Source: an uncultured Geobacter sp.
Lineage (GTDB): Bacteria; Desulfobacterota; Desulfuromonadia; Geobacterales; Geobacteraceae
Assembly: GCA_903925075.1 (NCBI GenBank)
Contig: CAIYDQ010000119.1
Location: 1 to 32,764 of the forward strand
Direction of reading: 5' to 3'
DNA: 32,764 nt
Shown: positions 1 to 7,782 of the stretch, in pieces
Position numbering within the stretch: position 1 is the stretch's first letter
Layout of the letters: each line of letters opens with the position of its first letter
Notes under the pieces: model-generated
Told to the model about the DNA's origin: nothing
The model's input: only the letters and a program-made list of their open reading frames with translations
Databases searched by the model: none
Translations under genes and position numbers: made by a program

Positions 1-156
1 AATGCCGCGGGATAGGTGGCAAAGGGCTTCATGAAGCGTTAAGTCTCGGGTGTTGGCGAAACTGTCATCAACCTAGAGCGCAACAACCCATAGGCTGGAG
101 CGTGCGGACCTTGGCTAGCGCTATCATGCGTCAGCGATGCGGCGGAGTTGCGCTCA

Positions 157-185
157 TTGACATTCGACAGGCGCTCATATATGGT
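157..185 (+). promoter_or_regulatory. candidate sigma70 promoter for the sensor kinase
   Basis: TTGACA at 157-162 is followed after 17 nt by TATGGT at 180-185. It would start a transcript near 192, leaving a leader of about 115 nt before the kinase ATG at 308. The -35 is a perfect consensus and the -10 matches partly. Nothing else recognisable is seen in 1-307: a short minus-strand reading frame there has no family resemblance I know. Confidence 0.4.
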
Positions 186-307
186 TGCTGACACTAAATA
201 TTCAGCGTCAAATCCATAAACCGGATACTTGCGGGCAAGAACCATCTCCGACGGCATTCGGGAATCCGGCTGAACCCACGGCTCACTGGAAGGCAAAGGC
301 AATCGGC

Positions 308-2158
308 ATGTTTACCAAAAAAAACACCACCATCCGCCTGCAACTGACCTGCCTGGTAGCTGCCTGCGTACTGCCGGTCTGGGTGATAGCCGCGCTGCTG
401 GTCTCTCACGCCTACTCGTCAAAGCTGACGCAGCTAAACAGCGGCATGCTGCAGACCGCCCAGATAACGGCCATGGCAGTCGATCGTGAATTATCCAGCG
501 TCCAGGCGGCCCTGCTGGCGCTGGCCACCTCCCCTTCCTTCAAGAGCGGCGACTTTGAAAACGTGCATCGCCAAATCTCGGAGCTGCTGCAGTCCTATCC
601 GGGAGCGGACATCATTGTCGCCGACGCGACCGGGCAACAGTTGGTCAACTCTTTCCGTCCCTATGGCGCCCCTCTACCCAAGCGTAACGGTCTCCAGGCG
701 CTGCAAACCGTGTTCCGGACGGGCAAGCCGACGGTCAGCGATCTCTTTTTCGGCGCCGTCACCAAACGAGCGCTGATCGGCATAGACGTTCCCGTTTTCC
801 GCAATGGAACGGTGGCCTACGACCTGAGCATGACCTTCCCCTCCGACCGCATCACGACCATGTTGCCGAGCAATAAACTGCCCGACGGGGCGTACTACTC
901 GGTGCTGGATCGCGAGGGGATCATAGCCGCCCGCACCGCCGATCCCGACAAACACGTGGGGAAGCGGGCCAACGCCACTTTCCTGCAGGCTACGTCGGGG
1001 GCGAACGAGGGGACTTCGGACGTGAAAAGCATCACCGGGGTGCCGGTGCTGGCAGCTTTTTGCAAGTCGCGCCTGTCGGGTTGGACCGTGGCCTTCGCGG
1101 TTCCTAAAGCCGCCCTGATGGCCGACATCTATAAATGGGTGGCGTGGGCGGTCATGGGCGCGACCACCATCTCCTTGTTCGGCGTTTTGCTGGCCATGCG
1201 CATTGCCCGCAGCGTTGCAAAGGACATACAATCCCTGGTGGACCCGGCCCTGGCCATCGGCCGCGGCGAGTTCGTGACCTCGATCGGCGGCAAATCGGTC
1301 AAGGAAACTGCCGAAGTCGGCCAGGCCCTGGTGCAAGCCTCACAACTGCTGCAACGCCGGGCGCTGGAGCGGGACGAGGCGGAAGCGCTGCTGTCGCTGT
1401 CCATCGAGGAGCTGCGCAAGGAAACGGCACAGCGCATAGAGGCCATGGAGGAGCTGCGCCACAAGGAACAACTGCTCATCCAGCAAAGCCGCCAGGCCGC
1501 CTTGGGCGAAATGATCGGCAACATCGCCCACCAATGGCGGCAGCCGCTGAACGCCTTGGGGCTGATAGTCCAGCAGCCGGCCTTGTTCTACGAGTTCGGC
1601 GAGGTGAATCAGGAATTTTTGGAGGACAACGCCAGGAAGGCGATGGACGTCATCAAGCACATGTCGCGCACCATCGACGATTTCCGCAACTTTTTCAAGC
1701 CCGACAAGGAGAAGACCTGCTTCCAGGTGCGCGACGAAGTCGCCAAAACCTTGTCGATCATGGAAGGGAGCTTTCAGGGAATGCAGGCGGCGATCCAGTT
1801 CGAGGCCAAAGAAGACCCGGTCATCAACGGCTACCCGAACGAATTTTCCCAGGTGCTGCTCAATATCTTGATCAACGCCCGCGACGCCATGGCGGAGCGG
1901 GAAATCGCCGTGCCCAAGGTGGTCATCACCCTCAGTACGGAAAACGGCCGGTCGGTGGTCACCATTGCCGACAATGCCGGCGGCATCCCTGATGAGATCA
2001 TCGATAAGGTTTTCGACCCGTATTTCACCACCAAAGGGCCGCAAGTGGGCACCGGAGTCGGGTTATTCATGTCGAAAACCATCGTCGAGAAGAACATGGG
2101 CGGGGTGCTTTCGGTGCGCAATGTCGACGGCGGAGCCGAGTTCAGGATCGCGATCTGA
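308..2158 (+). CDS. membrane-bound sensor histidine kinase
   Basis: A 616-aa two-component sensor kinase that autophosphorylates on histidine and passes the phosphate to a response regulator not present in this window. Order of parts: a transmembrane helix near residues 10-32, an extracytoplasmic sensor of about 240 residues (probably a double Cache/PDC fold, from its length and position), a second membrane helix near 278-298, a HAMP-like linker and coiled coil, then the catalytic core. The H-box GEMIGNIAHQWRQPLN places the phospho-acceptor at His408; the N-box asparagine is N523, the G1 box DNAGGIP starts at D555, and the G2 box GTGVGLFMSK follows. The frame is open upstream to 185, but the ATG at 308 begins a normal basic N-terminus (MFTKKNTTIR) directly before the first helix, so I prefer it. 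It is a single gene, convergent with mocA. The ligand cannot be read from the sequence. Confidence 0.92.
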   Translation: MFTKKNTTIRLQLTCLVAACVLPVWVIAALLVSHAYSSKLTQLNSGMLQTAQITAMAVDRELSSVQAALLALATSPSFKSGDFENVHRQISELLQSYPGADIIVADATGQQLVNSFRPYGAPLPKRNGLQALQTVFRTGKPTVSDLFFGAVTKRALIGIDVPVFRNGTVAYDLSMTFPSDRITTMLPSNKLPDGAYYSVLDREGIIAARTADPDKHVGKRANATFLQATSGANEGTSDVKSITGVPVLAAFCKSRLSGWTVAFAVPKAALMADIYKWVAWAVMGATTISLFGVLLAMRIARSVAKDIQSLVDPALAIGRGEFVTSIGGKSVKETAEVGQALVQASQLLQRRALERDEAEALLSLSIEELRKETAQRIEAMEELRHKEQLLIQQSRQAALGEMIGNIAHQWRQPLNALGLIVQQPALFYEFGEVNQEFLEDNARKAMDVIKHMSRTIDDFRNFFKPDKEKTCFQVRDEVAKTLSIMEGSFQGMQAAIQFEAKEDPVINGYPNEFSQVLLNILINARDAMAEREIAVPKVVITLSTENGRSVVTIADNAGGIPDEIIDKVFDPYFTTKGPQVGTGVGLFMSKTIVEKNMGGVLSVRNVDGGAEFRIAI

Positions 2159-2167
2159 CCCTATAAG

Positions 2168-2198
2168 GATCGAGCCGACCTGCAAGGCCGGCTCGATC
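2168..2198. terminator. hairpin between convergent genes
   Basis: GATCGAGCCG (2168-2177) pairs perfectly with CGGCTCGATC (2189-2198). A second small stem, CTCCC/GGGAG, follows at 2211-2225. There is no clear T-run on either side, so this is a plausible but not classical terminator between the kinase and mocA. Confidence 0.45.
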
Positions 2199-2263
2199 AC
2201 CCCCAGCCTCCTCCCGCAAGGGGAGGGGGAGCCTCGGCAAGAAAGATTCCCGCTTTAGCTCCC

Positions 2264-2881
2264 TTAGTCCCGATCATCACCCCTTGGCCATTGCAGCAGC
2301 CGCCGGTAGTCCTCCTCGGTGTCGACGTCGAAATGAATGGCAGGGTCGTCGACGGCCACGGTCAACAGGCGCGCCGCATACTCCTGAAACAGCGGCCTCG
2401 CCCCGCAATCGTCGCTCAGCGCCTGGATGCCGGCAAAGGTCTCCCGGCTGAAGAGCACCGGATTGCCGCGCCTGCCGTCATGGACCGGCATCACAATGGG
2501 GCTTTCGGAAGAGCGGTAGGCGGCAAGGATGCGGTCGATGAGCGCCGGGGTGACCAGCGGCTGGTCGCCGAGCAAAAAGAGCACCGCGTCGGCGTCGTCG
2601 GATACGGCGGCCAGGCCGGCCTTGAGGGAACTGCTCTGCCCCTCCCGGTAGCGCGGGTTGATCACGATCCGGACCGCGGTTGGCTCCAGCAGGGGCTTGA
2701 GCAGATCGGCCCGGTGGCCGAGCACCACTATCACCTGCCCAAGCGAGGAGGCGAGGGCGCTCTCCACCGTGCATTCCAGGATGGTCTTGCCGCGAAAAGG
2801 GAGCAGTTGCTTGGTCTTCCCCATGCGGCTCCCCTCCCCCGCCGCCAGGATGATGCCGGTGACGCGTGGCGAGTAGGTCAT
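2264..2881 (-). CDS. mocA: MocA-like molybdenum cofactor nucleotidyltransferase
   Basis: A 205-aa member of the MobA-like NTP-transferase family. The N-terminal signature ILAAGEGSRMGKTKQLLP (about residues 11-28) is the nucleotide-binding loop with its lysine, and LGDQPLV near residue 104 is the usual metal/nucleotide-binding acidic motif. MocA enzymes attach CMP to molybdopterin, giving the dinucleotide form used by xanthine-dehydrogenase-type hydroxylases; two such hydroxylases are encoded later in this window. Its ATG overlaps the yqeC stop (ATGA, 4 bp), so the two are translationally coupled. A MobA-type GTP enzyme for formate dehydrogenase is the alternative, but the partnership with yqeC and the resemblance to the short MocA subgroup favour a hydroxylase role. 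Confidence 0.85.
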   Translation of the reverse strand: MTYSPRVTGIILAAGEGSRMGKTKQLLPFRGKTILECTVESALASSLGQVIVVLGHRADLLKPLLEPTAVRIVINPRYREGQSSSLKAGLAAVSDDADAVLFLLGDQPLVTPALIDRILAAYRSSESPIVMPVHDGRRGNPVLFSRETFAGIQALSDDCGARPLFQEYAARLLTVAVDDPAIHFDVDTEEDYRRLLQWPRGDDRD

Positions 2882-3669
2882 GGCTGCGCCTCCAGCGCAT
2901 AGACGGCGTGCACGCGGATCTCCTGCGAAGCCTGGCCGACGATCAGGGACTCGGCGACGGAAGGGGCGAGGCGCAGCAGTTGGGCGGCGATTTCGGCAGC
3001 GCTCGCCCGCCGCTCGACGTCGTCGGCCTTGTTGAGAAAGATAAAGCGGCGCGCGGCGGCCGGGGCGCCCTTAAAGGCGCCGAGCGGGTGGGCCAGGAGA
3101 CGCGCCAAGGCCGCCTCGCTGATGGTGTCCCCGATTTTCAGCCCCATGAGCGGGCCGGCCAGCTCCGAGCGAAAGACCAGCTCCTCGGACAGGGGCCGGC
3201 CGAGCACCTCCAGGCCGGCCACGGCAACCAGCACGCTGCTGTTTGGCGGGATCACCGGTTCGTGGCTGGCGGGAGCCTTGAGCGGCCGGCGGGCCGAGCC
3301 GTCGGCCTCCACCAGTATCCAGTCGAAAAGGCCGGACGCCGCGAAGGTTGCGATCACCTCGACGGGAAAGCCGATCAGCTTGCCGGTGTCGCTCTGGAGC
3401 GCCGCCGCGGCGGTGAGGTGGCGAGAGGCCTTGCGGCAGGACGCCGCCTGCCGCAGCAGCTCTGCCGGGTCGGGTGCGATCAGCACTGTTGCCGACTGCT
3501 CGGCTTTCGGGGGGAAGATTTTGGTGGTGGTGGTGGTCAGCACCGTTTTCCCGCTCCGCTCCAAGAGCCGCGCCAGGTGAAACATCAGGCTCGTTTTCCC
3601 GCCGGCGCCGGTGAGGCTCACTACCCCGCGCGCTTCCCGGCACAAGATCTCTGCAATCGGCTGCATCAT
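2878..3669 (-). CDS. yqeC: selenium cofactor biosynthesis protein YqeC
   Basis: About 263 aa. A P-loop, GAGGKTS, lies about 20 residues from the start and is followed by TTTTKIF, the pattern of the YqeC family. YqeC occurs with YqeB in genomes that make selenium-dependent molybdenum hydroxylases; its exact reaction is not established. NKADD about two thirds along resembles the NKxD base-specificity motif of P-loop GTPases. The frame extends to 3747, but the paired ATG codons at 3669/3666 with GGAG about 11 nt upstream fit the family N-terminus better than the upstream start. It runs into mocA with a 4-bp overlap. yqeB lies about 24 kb away beside xdhC, so the maturation set is split. Confidence 0.85.
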   Translation of the reverse strand: MMQPIAEILCREARGVVSLTGAGGKTSLMFHLARLLERSGKTVLTTTTTKIFPPKAEQSATVLIAPDPAELLRQAASCRKASRHLTAAAALQSDTGKLIGFPVEVIATFAASGLFDWILVEADGSARRPLKAPASHEPVIPPNSSVLVAVAGLEVLGRPLSEELVFRSELAGPLMGLKIGDTISEAALARLLAHPLGAFKGAPAAARRFIFLNKADDVERRASAAEIAAQLLRLAPSVAESLIVGQASQEIRVHAVYALEAQP

Positions 3670-3768
3670 GCCCAGATTTTCTCCGTGGCTTATCGGTTTT
3701 TGAGTCGGCACTACTTTAACCAATCTGCGCCCAGAAAGACAGAGCAAATCCAGGGGCCGGTTGGAGAC

Positions 3769-3797
3769 TTGAAACAGAACGCGATTTGGAGTAATGA
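3769..3797 (+). promoter_or_regulatory. weak candidate promoter for the formate dehydrogenase operon
   Basis: In the 222-bp divergent region between yqeC and the formate dehydrogenase genes, TTGAAA (3769-3774) is spaced 17 nt from TAATGA (3792-3797). Both boxes are imperfect, so this is only a suggestion. I saw no convincing sigma54 site here. Confidence 0.25.
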
Positions 3798-3891
3798 TAG
3801 GACTCGGATCGCCGGCTCTTCCCGGCTGGCGGCACCCCCCGGAAAGGGGGCGCGATCAGAGATGCAACATCTGCCTGACAGGAATCCCCTT

Positions 3892-4752
3892 ATGGAATGC
3901 CAGCAACAACAAGCCCCGGAGGCCGGCGCCTCGCTTTACCTGCCGATGGAGTGCGAGGTCCTCGCGGTGAGCCGGCTCACCCCCAACGAGAAGCTCTTTC
4001 GCCTCCGGCTGGCAAGCGGCGCGCCGCTCGGGCAGCTCCCCGGACAGTTCGTCCAGGTTTCGCTCCTGGGAAGCGGTGAGGCGCCGATCTCGGTGGCCTC
4101 GTCGCCGACGCGCAACGACGGCGTCTTCGAGCTGGGGGTGCGCCAGGTCGGCTCTCTTACCGCCGCCATGCACAAACTTGTCGCCGGCGACCGCATCGGC
4201 ATCCGCGGCCCCTTCGGCCGTCCCTTCGACCTGACGCGGCTGGCCGCCCGGGACCTGCTGCTGATCTCGGGGGGCTGCGGCCTGGCGCCGATGCGCTCGC
4301 TGATCCAGTACTGCGAGGACCGCCGGGAGGAGTTCGGTGAGATCACCATACTCTACGGCGCTAAGAGCGTCGCCGACACCCTCTTCAAGGAAGACCTCGC
4401 CGATTGGGAATCCTCCACCAGTTTCGCCTGCAGCAGGACCGTGGACCAGGCCGCCGACAGCGACTGCTACGACGGCAAGGTGGGGCTGCTCACCTCGCTG
4501 ATACCGCCGCTGAAGATCGAGCCGCGGCGGACGGTCGCCGCCATCGTCGGGCCTCCGGTGATGTACCGCTTCGTGATCGAAGAGCTGCGCAAAAAGGGTC
4601 TGGGGCCGGAGCGGATCGTGGTCTCCCTGGAGCGGCACATGCGCTGCGGCGTGGGGAAGTGCGGCCATTGCACCATCGAGCACCTGTACTGCTGCCAGGA
4701 CGGCCCGGTTTTCTGGCTGAACGAGATCGAACATCTGCGGGGGGCGCTATGA
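3892..4752 (+). CDS. FAD/NAD(P)-binding [2Fe-2S] oxidoreductase subunit
   Basis: A 286-aa ferredoxin-reductase-type protein of the dihydroorotate dehydrogenase electron-transfer / sulfhydrogenase gamma / AsrB group. It has an FAD-binding barrel (GQFVQVSL near residue 51), an NAD(P)-binding region (LLISGGCGLAPMRSL near 123-137) and C-terminal cysteines C252, C257, C260 and C268, spaced for a [2Fe-2S] cluster. It would move electrons between NAD(P)H and the formate dehydrogenase encoded next. The frame is open far upstream opposite yqeC, but that part is a shadow; AGGAA about 8 nt before the ATG at 3892 decides the start, with ATG 3862 as alternative. The stop overlaps the next ATG by 4 bp. Confidence 0.85.
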   Translation: MECQQQQAPEAGASLYLPMECEVLAVSRLTPNEKLFRLRLASGAPLGQLPGQFVQVSLLGSGEAPISVASSPTRNDGVFELGVRQVGSLTAAMHKLVAGDRIGIRGPFGRPFDLTRLAARDLLLISGGCGLAPMRSLIQYCEDRREEFGEITILYGAKSVADTLFKEDLADWESSTSFACSRTVDQAADSDCYDGKVGLLTSLIPPLKIEPRRTVAAIVGPPVMYRFVIEELRKKGLGPERIVVSLERHMRCGVGKCGHCTIEHLYCCQDGPVFWLNEIEHLRGAL

Positions 4753-6785
4753 AGAGGACCTTGACGGTCTGCCCCTACTGCGGCACCGGCTGCATGTTCT
4801 ACCTGGTCAGCGACGGCGGCAGGCTGATCGGCGTGGAACCGAGCTCCACCCATCCGGTGAGCCGCGGCAGCCTCTGCGTCAAGGGGTGGAACGCCTTCGC
4901 CTTCGTCCACCACCCGGACCGCCTCACCACCCCGCTCATGCGCCGGGGGGGCGAACTGGTGCCGGCAAGCTGGGACGAGGCCCTGGCGACGGTGGTCGAG
5001 CGGCTCAAGGAGGTCCAGCGGCGCCACGGCGCCGACGCGGTCATGTTCGCCTCTTCGGCCAAGGCGACCAACGAGGAGAACTACCTGCTGATGAAGCTGG
5101 CCCGCGCGGCCTTCGGCACCAACAACGTCGACCACTGCGCCAGGCTTTGCCATTCCTCCACCGTTTTCGGGCTGGGCGAGGCCTTCGGCTCCGGGGCGAT
5201 GAGCAACTCCATCGACTGCGTCGACCGCGCCGGCTTGATTCTGGTGATCGGCTCCAACACCACCGAACAGCACCCGCTGATCGGCAGCCGCATCCTGGCC
5301 GCGGCCAGGCGCGGCACGCGGCTGATCGTCGCCGACAACCGCCGCATCCGCCTCTCCCGCCACGCGGACCTGCACCTGCGCCACAAAAACGGCTCGGACG
5401 TAGCGCTCTTGAGCGCCATGATGCAGGTGATCATCGCCGAGGGGCTGGAAGATCGGGCCTTTATCGAGCAAAGAACCGAGAACTTCCCCGAACTGGCGGC
5501 GGCGGTGGCGCCGTGGACGCCGGAGCGCGCCGCGGCCGTCACCGGCCTTGAGGCCGCCGACATCGTGGCCGCCGCCCGTCTCTTCGCCGGCGTCAAGCCC
5601 GCCATGATCGTCTATTCCATGGGGATCACCCAGCACAGCCACGGGGTCGACAACGTCCGCTGCTGCGCGGCGCTGGCCATGCTCACCGGCAACCTGGGGC
5701 GGCCCGGCGCCGGCGTCAACCCGCTGCGCGGCCAGAACAACGTCCAGGGTGGGTGCGACATGGGAGCGCTGCCGGACGTTTTCAGCGGCTACCAGCGGGT
5801 GGCCGACCCGGCGCTGCGCGGGAAGTTCGCCGCCGCCTGGGGGGTGGCGGAGCTGCCGGAAAGCCCCGGACTGCCGCTCACCCGCGCCATGGACGCCGCG
5901 GCCGCGGAAAGTCTTAAGGGGATGTTCGTCATGGGGGAGAACCCGATGCTCTCCGACCCGGACCAGGCCCACGCCCGGCACGCCCTGGAGAACCTGGAGT
6001 TCCTGGCGGTGCAGGACATCTTCCTCACCGAGACCGCGGCGCTGGCCGACGTGGTGCTTCCCGCCGCCTGCTACGCCGAGAAGGACGGCACCTTCACCAA
6101 CACCGAGCGGCGGGTGCAGCGGGTGCGCAAGGCGGTCGAGCCGCCGGGCGAGGCGCGCGCCGACTGGGAAATCATCTGCGCGCTGGCGGAGCAAGCCGGC
6201 TATCCCGGCATGCGCTACCCGGGTCCGGCGGAGGTCATGGACGAGATCGCAAGCCTCACCCCCAGTTACGGCGGCATCGCCTACGACCGGCTCGACCCGC
6301 ACGGGCTGCAGTGGCCCTGCCCCGACCGGAGCCACCCAGGTACGCCGGTGCTCCACCTGGAGCGCTTCACCCGCGGCCCGGGCCGTTTCGTCCCGGTCGC
6401 CTACCGCCCCTCGGCCGAGAGCCCCGACGCCGAATTCCCCTTCGTCCTCACCACCGGCCGGACCTATTTCCATTGGCATACCGGCACCATGACGCGCCGA
6501 AGCCATCTTCTTGACCGGGAGGAGGCCACCGCTTTCGTGGAACTGAATCCGCAGGACGCCGCCGCTCTGGGGGTGCGCGACGGCGAGCCGGTGTCGGTCG
6601 CCAGCCGCCGCGGCCAGATTACGGTGCGGGCCCGGGTCACCGAGATGGTGGTGCCCGGCGTGCTTTTCATCCCCTTCCACTTCGCCGAGGGGGCCGCCAA
6701 CGCCCTCACCAACAACGCGCTCGACCCGGAAAGCTCGATTCCGGAATTCAAGGTCTGCGCGGTCAAGATCGGGAGGGCGTCATGA
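4749..6785 (+). CDS. fdhA: formate dehydrogenase catalytic subunit, cysteine type
   Basis: A 678-aa molybdopterin oxidoreductase of the FdhF/FdhA family, expected to oxidise formate to CO2 (or the reverse) with a Mo- or W-bis-MGD cofactor. C8, C11, C15 and C43 bind an N-terminal [4Fe-4S] cluster. The active-site stretch VDHCARLCHSS puts Cys134 where E. coli FdhF has selenocysteine (codon TGC, not TGA), followed by the conserved His135; PLRGQNNVQGG supplies the conserved arginine (R327). The C-terminal quarter is the molybdopterin-dinucleotide-binding domain. There is no extra N-terminal ferredoxin domain as in FdsA-type enzymes; the electron-transfer parts are separate neighbouring subunits. 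Genes are coupled by ATGA overlaps on both sides. The sulfurtransferase FdhD that such enzymes need is not in the window. Another formate-dehydrogenase-like activity cannot be excluded, but the active-site set is complete. Confidence 0.9.
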   Translation: MKRTLTVCPYCGTGCMFYLVSDGGRLIGVEPSSTHPVSRGSLCVKGWNAFAFVHHPDRLTTPLMRRGGELVPASWDEALATVVERLKEVQRRHGADAVMFASSAKATNEENYLLMKLARAAFGTNNVDHCARLCHSSTVFGLGEAFGSGAMSNSIDCVDRAGLILVIGSNTTEQHPLIGSRILAAARRGTRLIVADNRRIRLSRHADLHLRHKNGSDVALLSAMMQVIIAEGLEDRAFIEQRTENFPELAAAVAPWTPERAAAVTGLEAADIVAAARLFAGVKPAMIVYSMGITQHSHGVDNVRCCAALAMLTGNLGRPGAGVNPLRGQNNVQGGCDMGALPDVFSGYQRVADPALRGKFAAAWGVAELPESPGLPLTRAMDAAAAESLKGMFVMGENPMLSDPDQAHARHALENLEFLAVQDIFLTETAALADVVLPAACYAEKDGTFTNTERRVQRVRKAVEPPGEARADWEIICALAEQAGYPGMRYPGPAEVMDEIASLTPSYGGIAYDRLDPHGLQWPCPDRSHPGTPVLHLERFTRGPGRFVPVAYRPSAESPDAEFPFVLTTGRTYFHWHTGTMTRRSHLLDREEATAFVELNPQDAAALGVRDGEPVSVASRRGQITVRARVTEMVVPGVLFIPFHFAEGAANALTNNALDPESSIPEFKVCAVKIGRAS

Positions 6786-7768
6786 GGGTACTTGCCCTTG
6801 AGGGAGAGGACGAGTTTTTCGCCGCACTGGAAACGCGTTACCTGGTGCGGCTCCCGGTGCTCCTCGCCGACGGCAGCCGGGCGCTGGGAACTCCGGGGAG
6901 CGCGCCCCTGGCGCTGGCCGGCGGGGCGCTCCCGGCGAAGCCGACCTCGGCCTTCTTTCCCCACTCGGGCCCGCTCTTCAGCGCCGGCCCGGAGGGGGTG
7001 CTACTGCCGCCCGCGCCGCCCAAGCCGCTGTTCGTGGCGGGCTTCACCCCCCGCGACCTCGATTGCCTGCGCTTCATCGACCGTTTTTTCGCCGACGGCA
7101 TGCTCGACGACGTCTACTTCCGTCTCAGGAAAGGGGCGGTCATCGCCGCCGTCTCCGGTTATTGCGGCGCGGGGGGCGCGCTGCTCGCGCCGGCCGGCGG
7201 CGGCTGCGATCTTGAGTTCGTCCGGGACGCCGATCGCTGGCTGGTGGTCCCGTACAGCGAGGTCGGCGCGGCTCTTTGCTCGGGACTTCCGGACACGGCG
7301 CCGGACGAGGCTTTGCAGCGGCTAAAACGAGAGGGGGCGGCGCTTCCCGACGAGGATCGGACCATTATCCGGGAAGCGTCCCGCCTGCTTCGGGAGGATC
7401 TGGTGCCGGACAGCTTCTGGGCGGAGATCGGCGACCGCTGTATCGCCTGCACCGGCTGCAACCTCGCCTGCCCCACCTGCACCTGCTTCGGGGTCCAGGA
7501 CTGGCGCTATGGTCAAGAGGTGGAGCGCGGCCGCATGTGGGACTCCTGCCAGTTGTCCGGCTTCATGCGCGAGGCGAGCGGGCACAACCCGCTGGGAAGC
7601 GAGGCGCTGCGCACGCGGCGGCGCATCCACCATAAGCTGGCCGCCGACGTCACGCGCTGGGGAGAGATCAGTTGTTTTCTCTGCGGCCGCTGCGACGCGG
7701 TCTGCCCCACCGGCATCGGGATGCTGGCCGTGGCCGGGGAGATGGTGGAGCGCTTCGGGAAAAGCTAA
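6782..7768 (+). CDS. 4Fe-4S dicluster electron-transfer subunit (HydB/AsrA-like)
   Basis: A 328-aa soluble protein whose C-terminal third carries two four-cysteine motifs: C220, C223, C226, C230 (CIACTGCNLACPTC) and C298, C301, C304, C308 (CFLCGRCDAVCPTG). This architecture, an uncharacterised N-terminal region followed by two [4Fe-4S] clusters, is that of sulfhydrogenase beta and anaerobic sulfite reductase A subunits, which pair with a gamma/B subunit like the one encoded two genes upstream. It most likely wires the formate dehydrogenase to the flavin subunit. The ATG overlaps the fdhA stop by 4 bp. It is the last gene of the unit; the next gene is convergent after 14 bp. Confidence 0.82.
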   Translation: MRVLALEGEDEFFAALETRYLVRLPVLLADGSRALGTPGSAPLALAGGALPAKPTSAFFPHSGPLFSAGPEGVLLPPAPPKPLFVAGFTPRDLDCLRFIDRFFADGMLDDVYFRLRKGAVIAAVSGYCGAGGALLAPAGGGCDLEFVRDADRWLVVPYSEVGAALCSGLPDTAPDEALQRLKREGAALPDEDRTIIREASRLLREDLVPDSFWAEIGDRCIACTGCNLACPTCTCFGVQDWRYGQEVERGRMWDSCQLSGFMREASGHNPLGSEALRTRRRIHHKLAADVTRWGEISCFLCGRCDAVCPTGIGMLAVAGEMVERFGKS

Positions 7769-7782
7769 CTCACGGCAAGGCG

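Noticed and set aside
1-307. Possible gene on the minus strand at 39-302
   Set aside because: No ribosome site, no family resemblance, and it overlaps a good promoter and the leader of the kinase gene; it could be a decayed remnant but I cannot support it.
4467-6680. Very long minus-strand open frame opposite the formate dehydrogenase gene, and similar long antisense frames elsewhere (29094-31655 plus, 17852-20056 plus, 22988-24379 minus)
   Set aside because: These arise from high GC at third positions; their translations are low-complexity and match no family, while the opposite strands encode clear enzymes with intact motifs.
4749-6785. Selenocysteine codon and SECIS element in the formate dehydrogenase gene
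   Set aside because: The catalytic codon is TGC (Cys134), and no in-frame TGA interrupts the frame.
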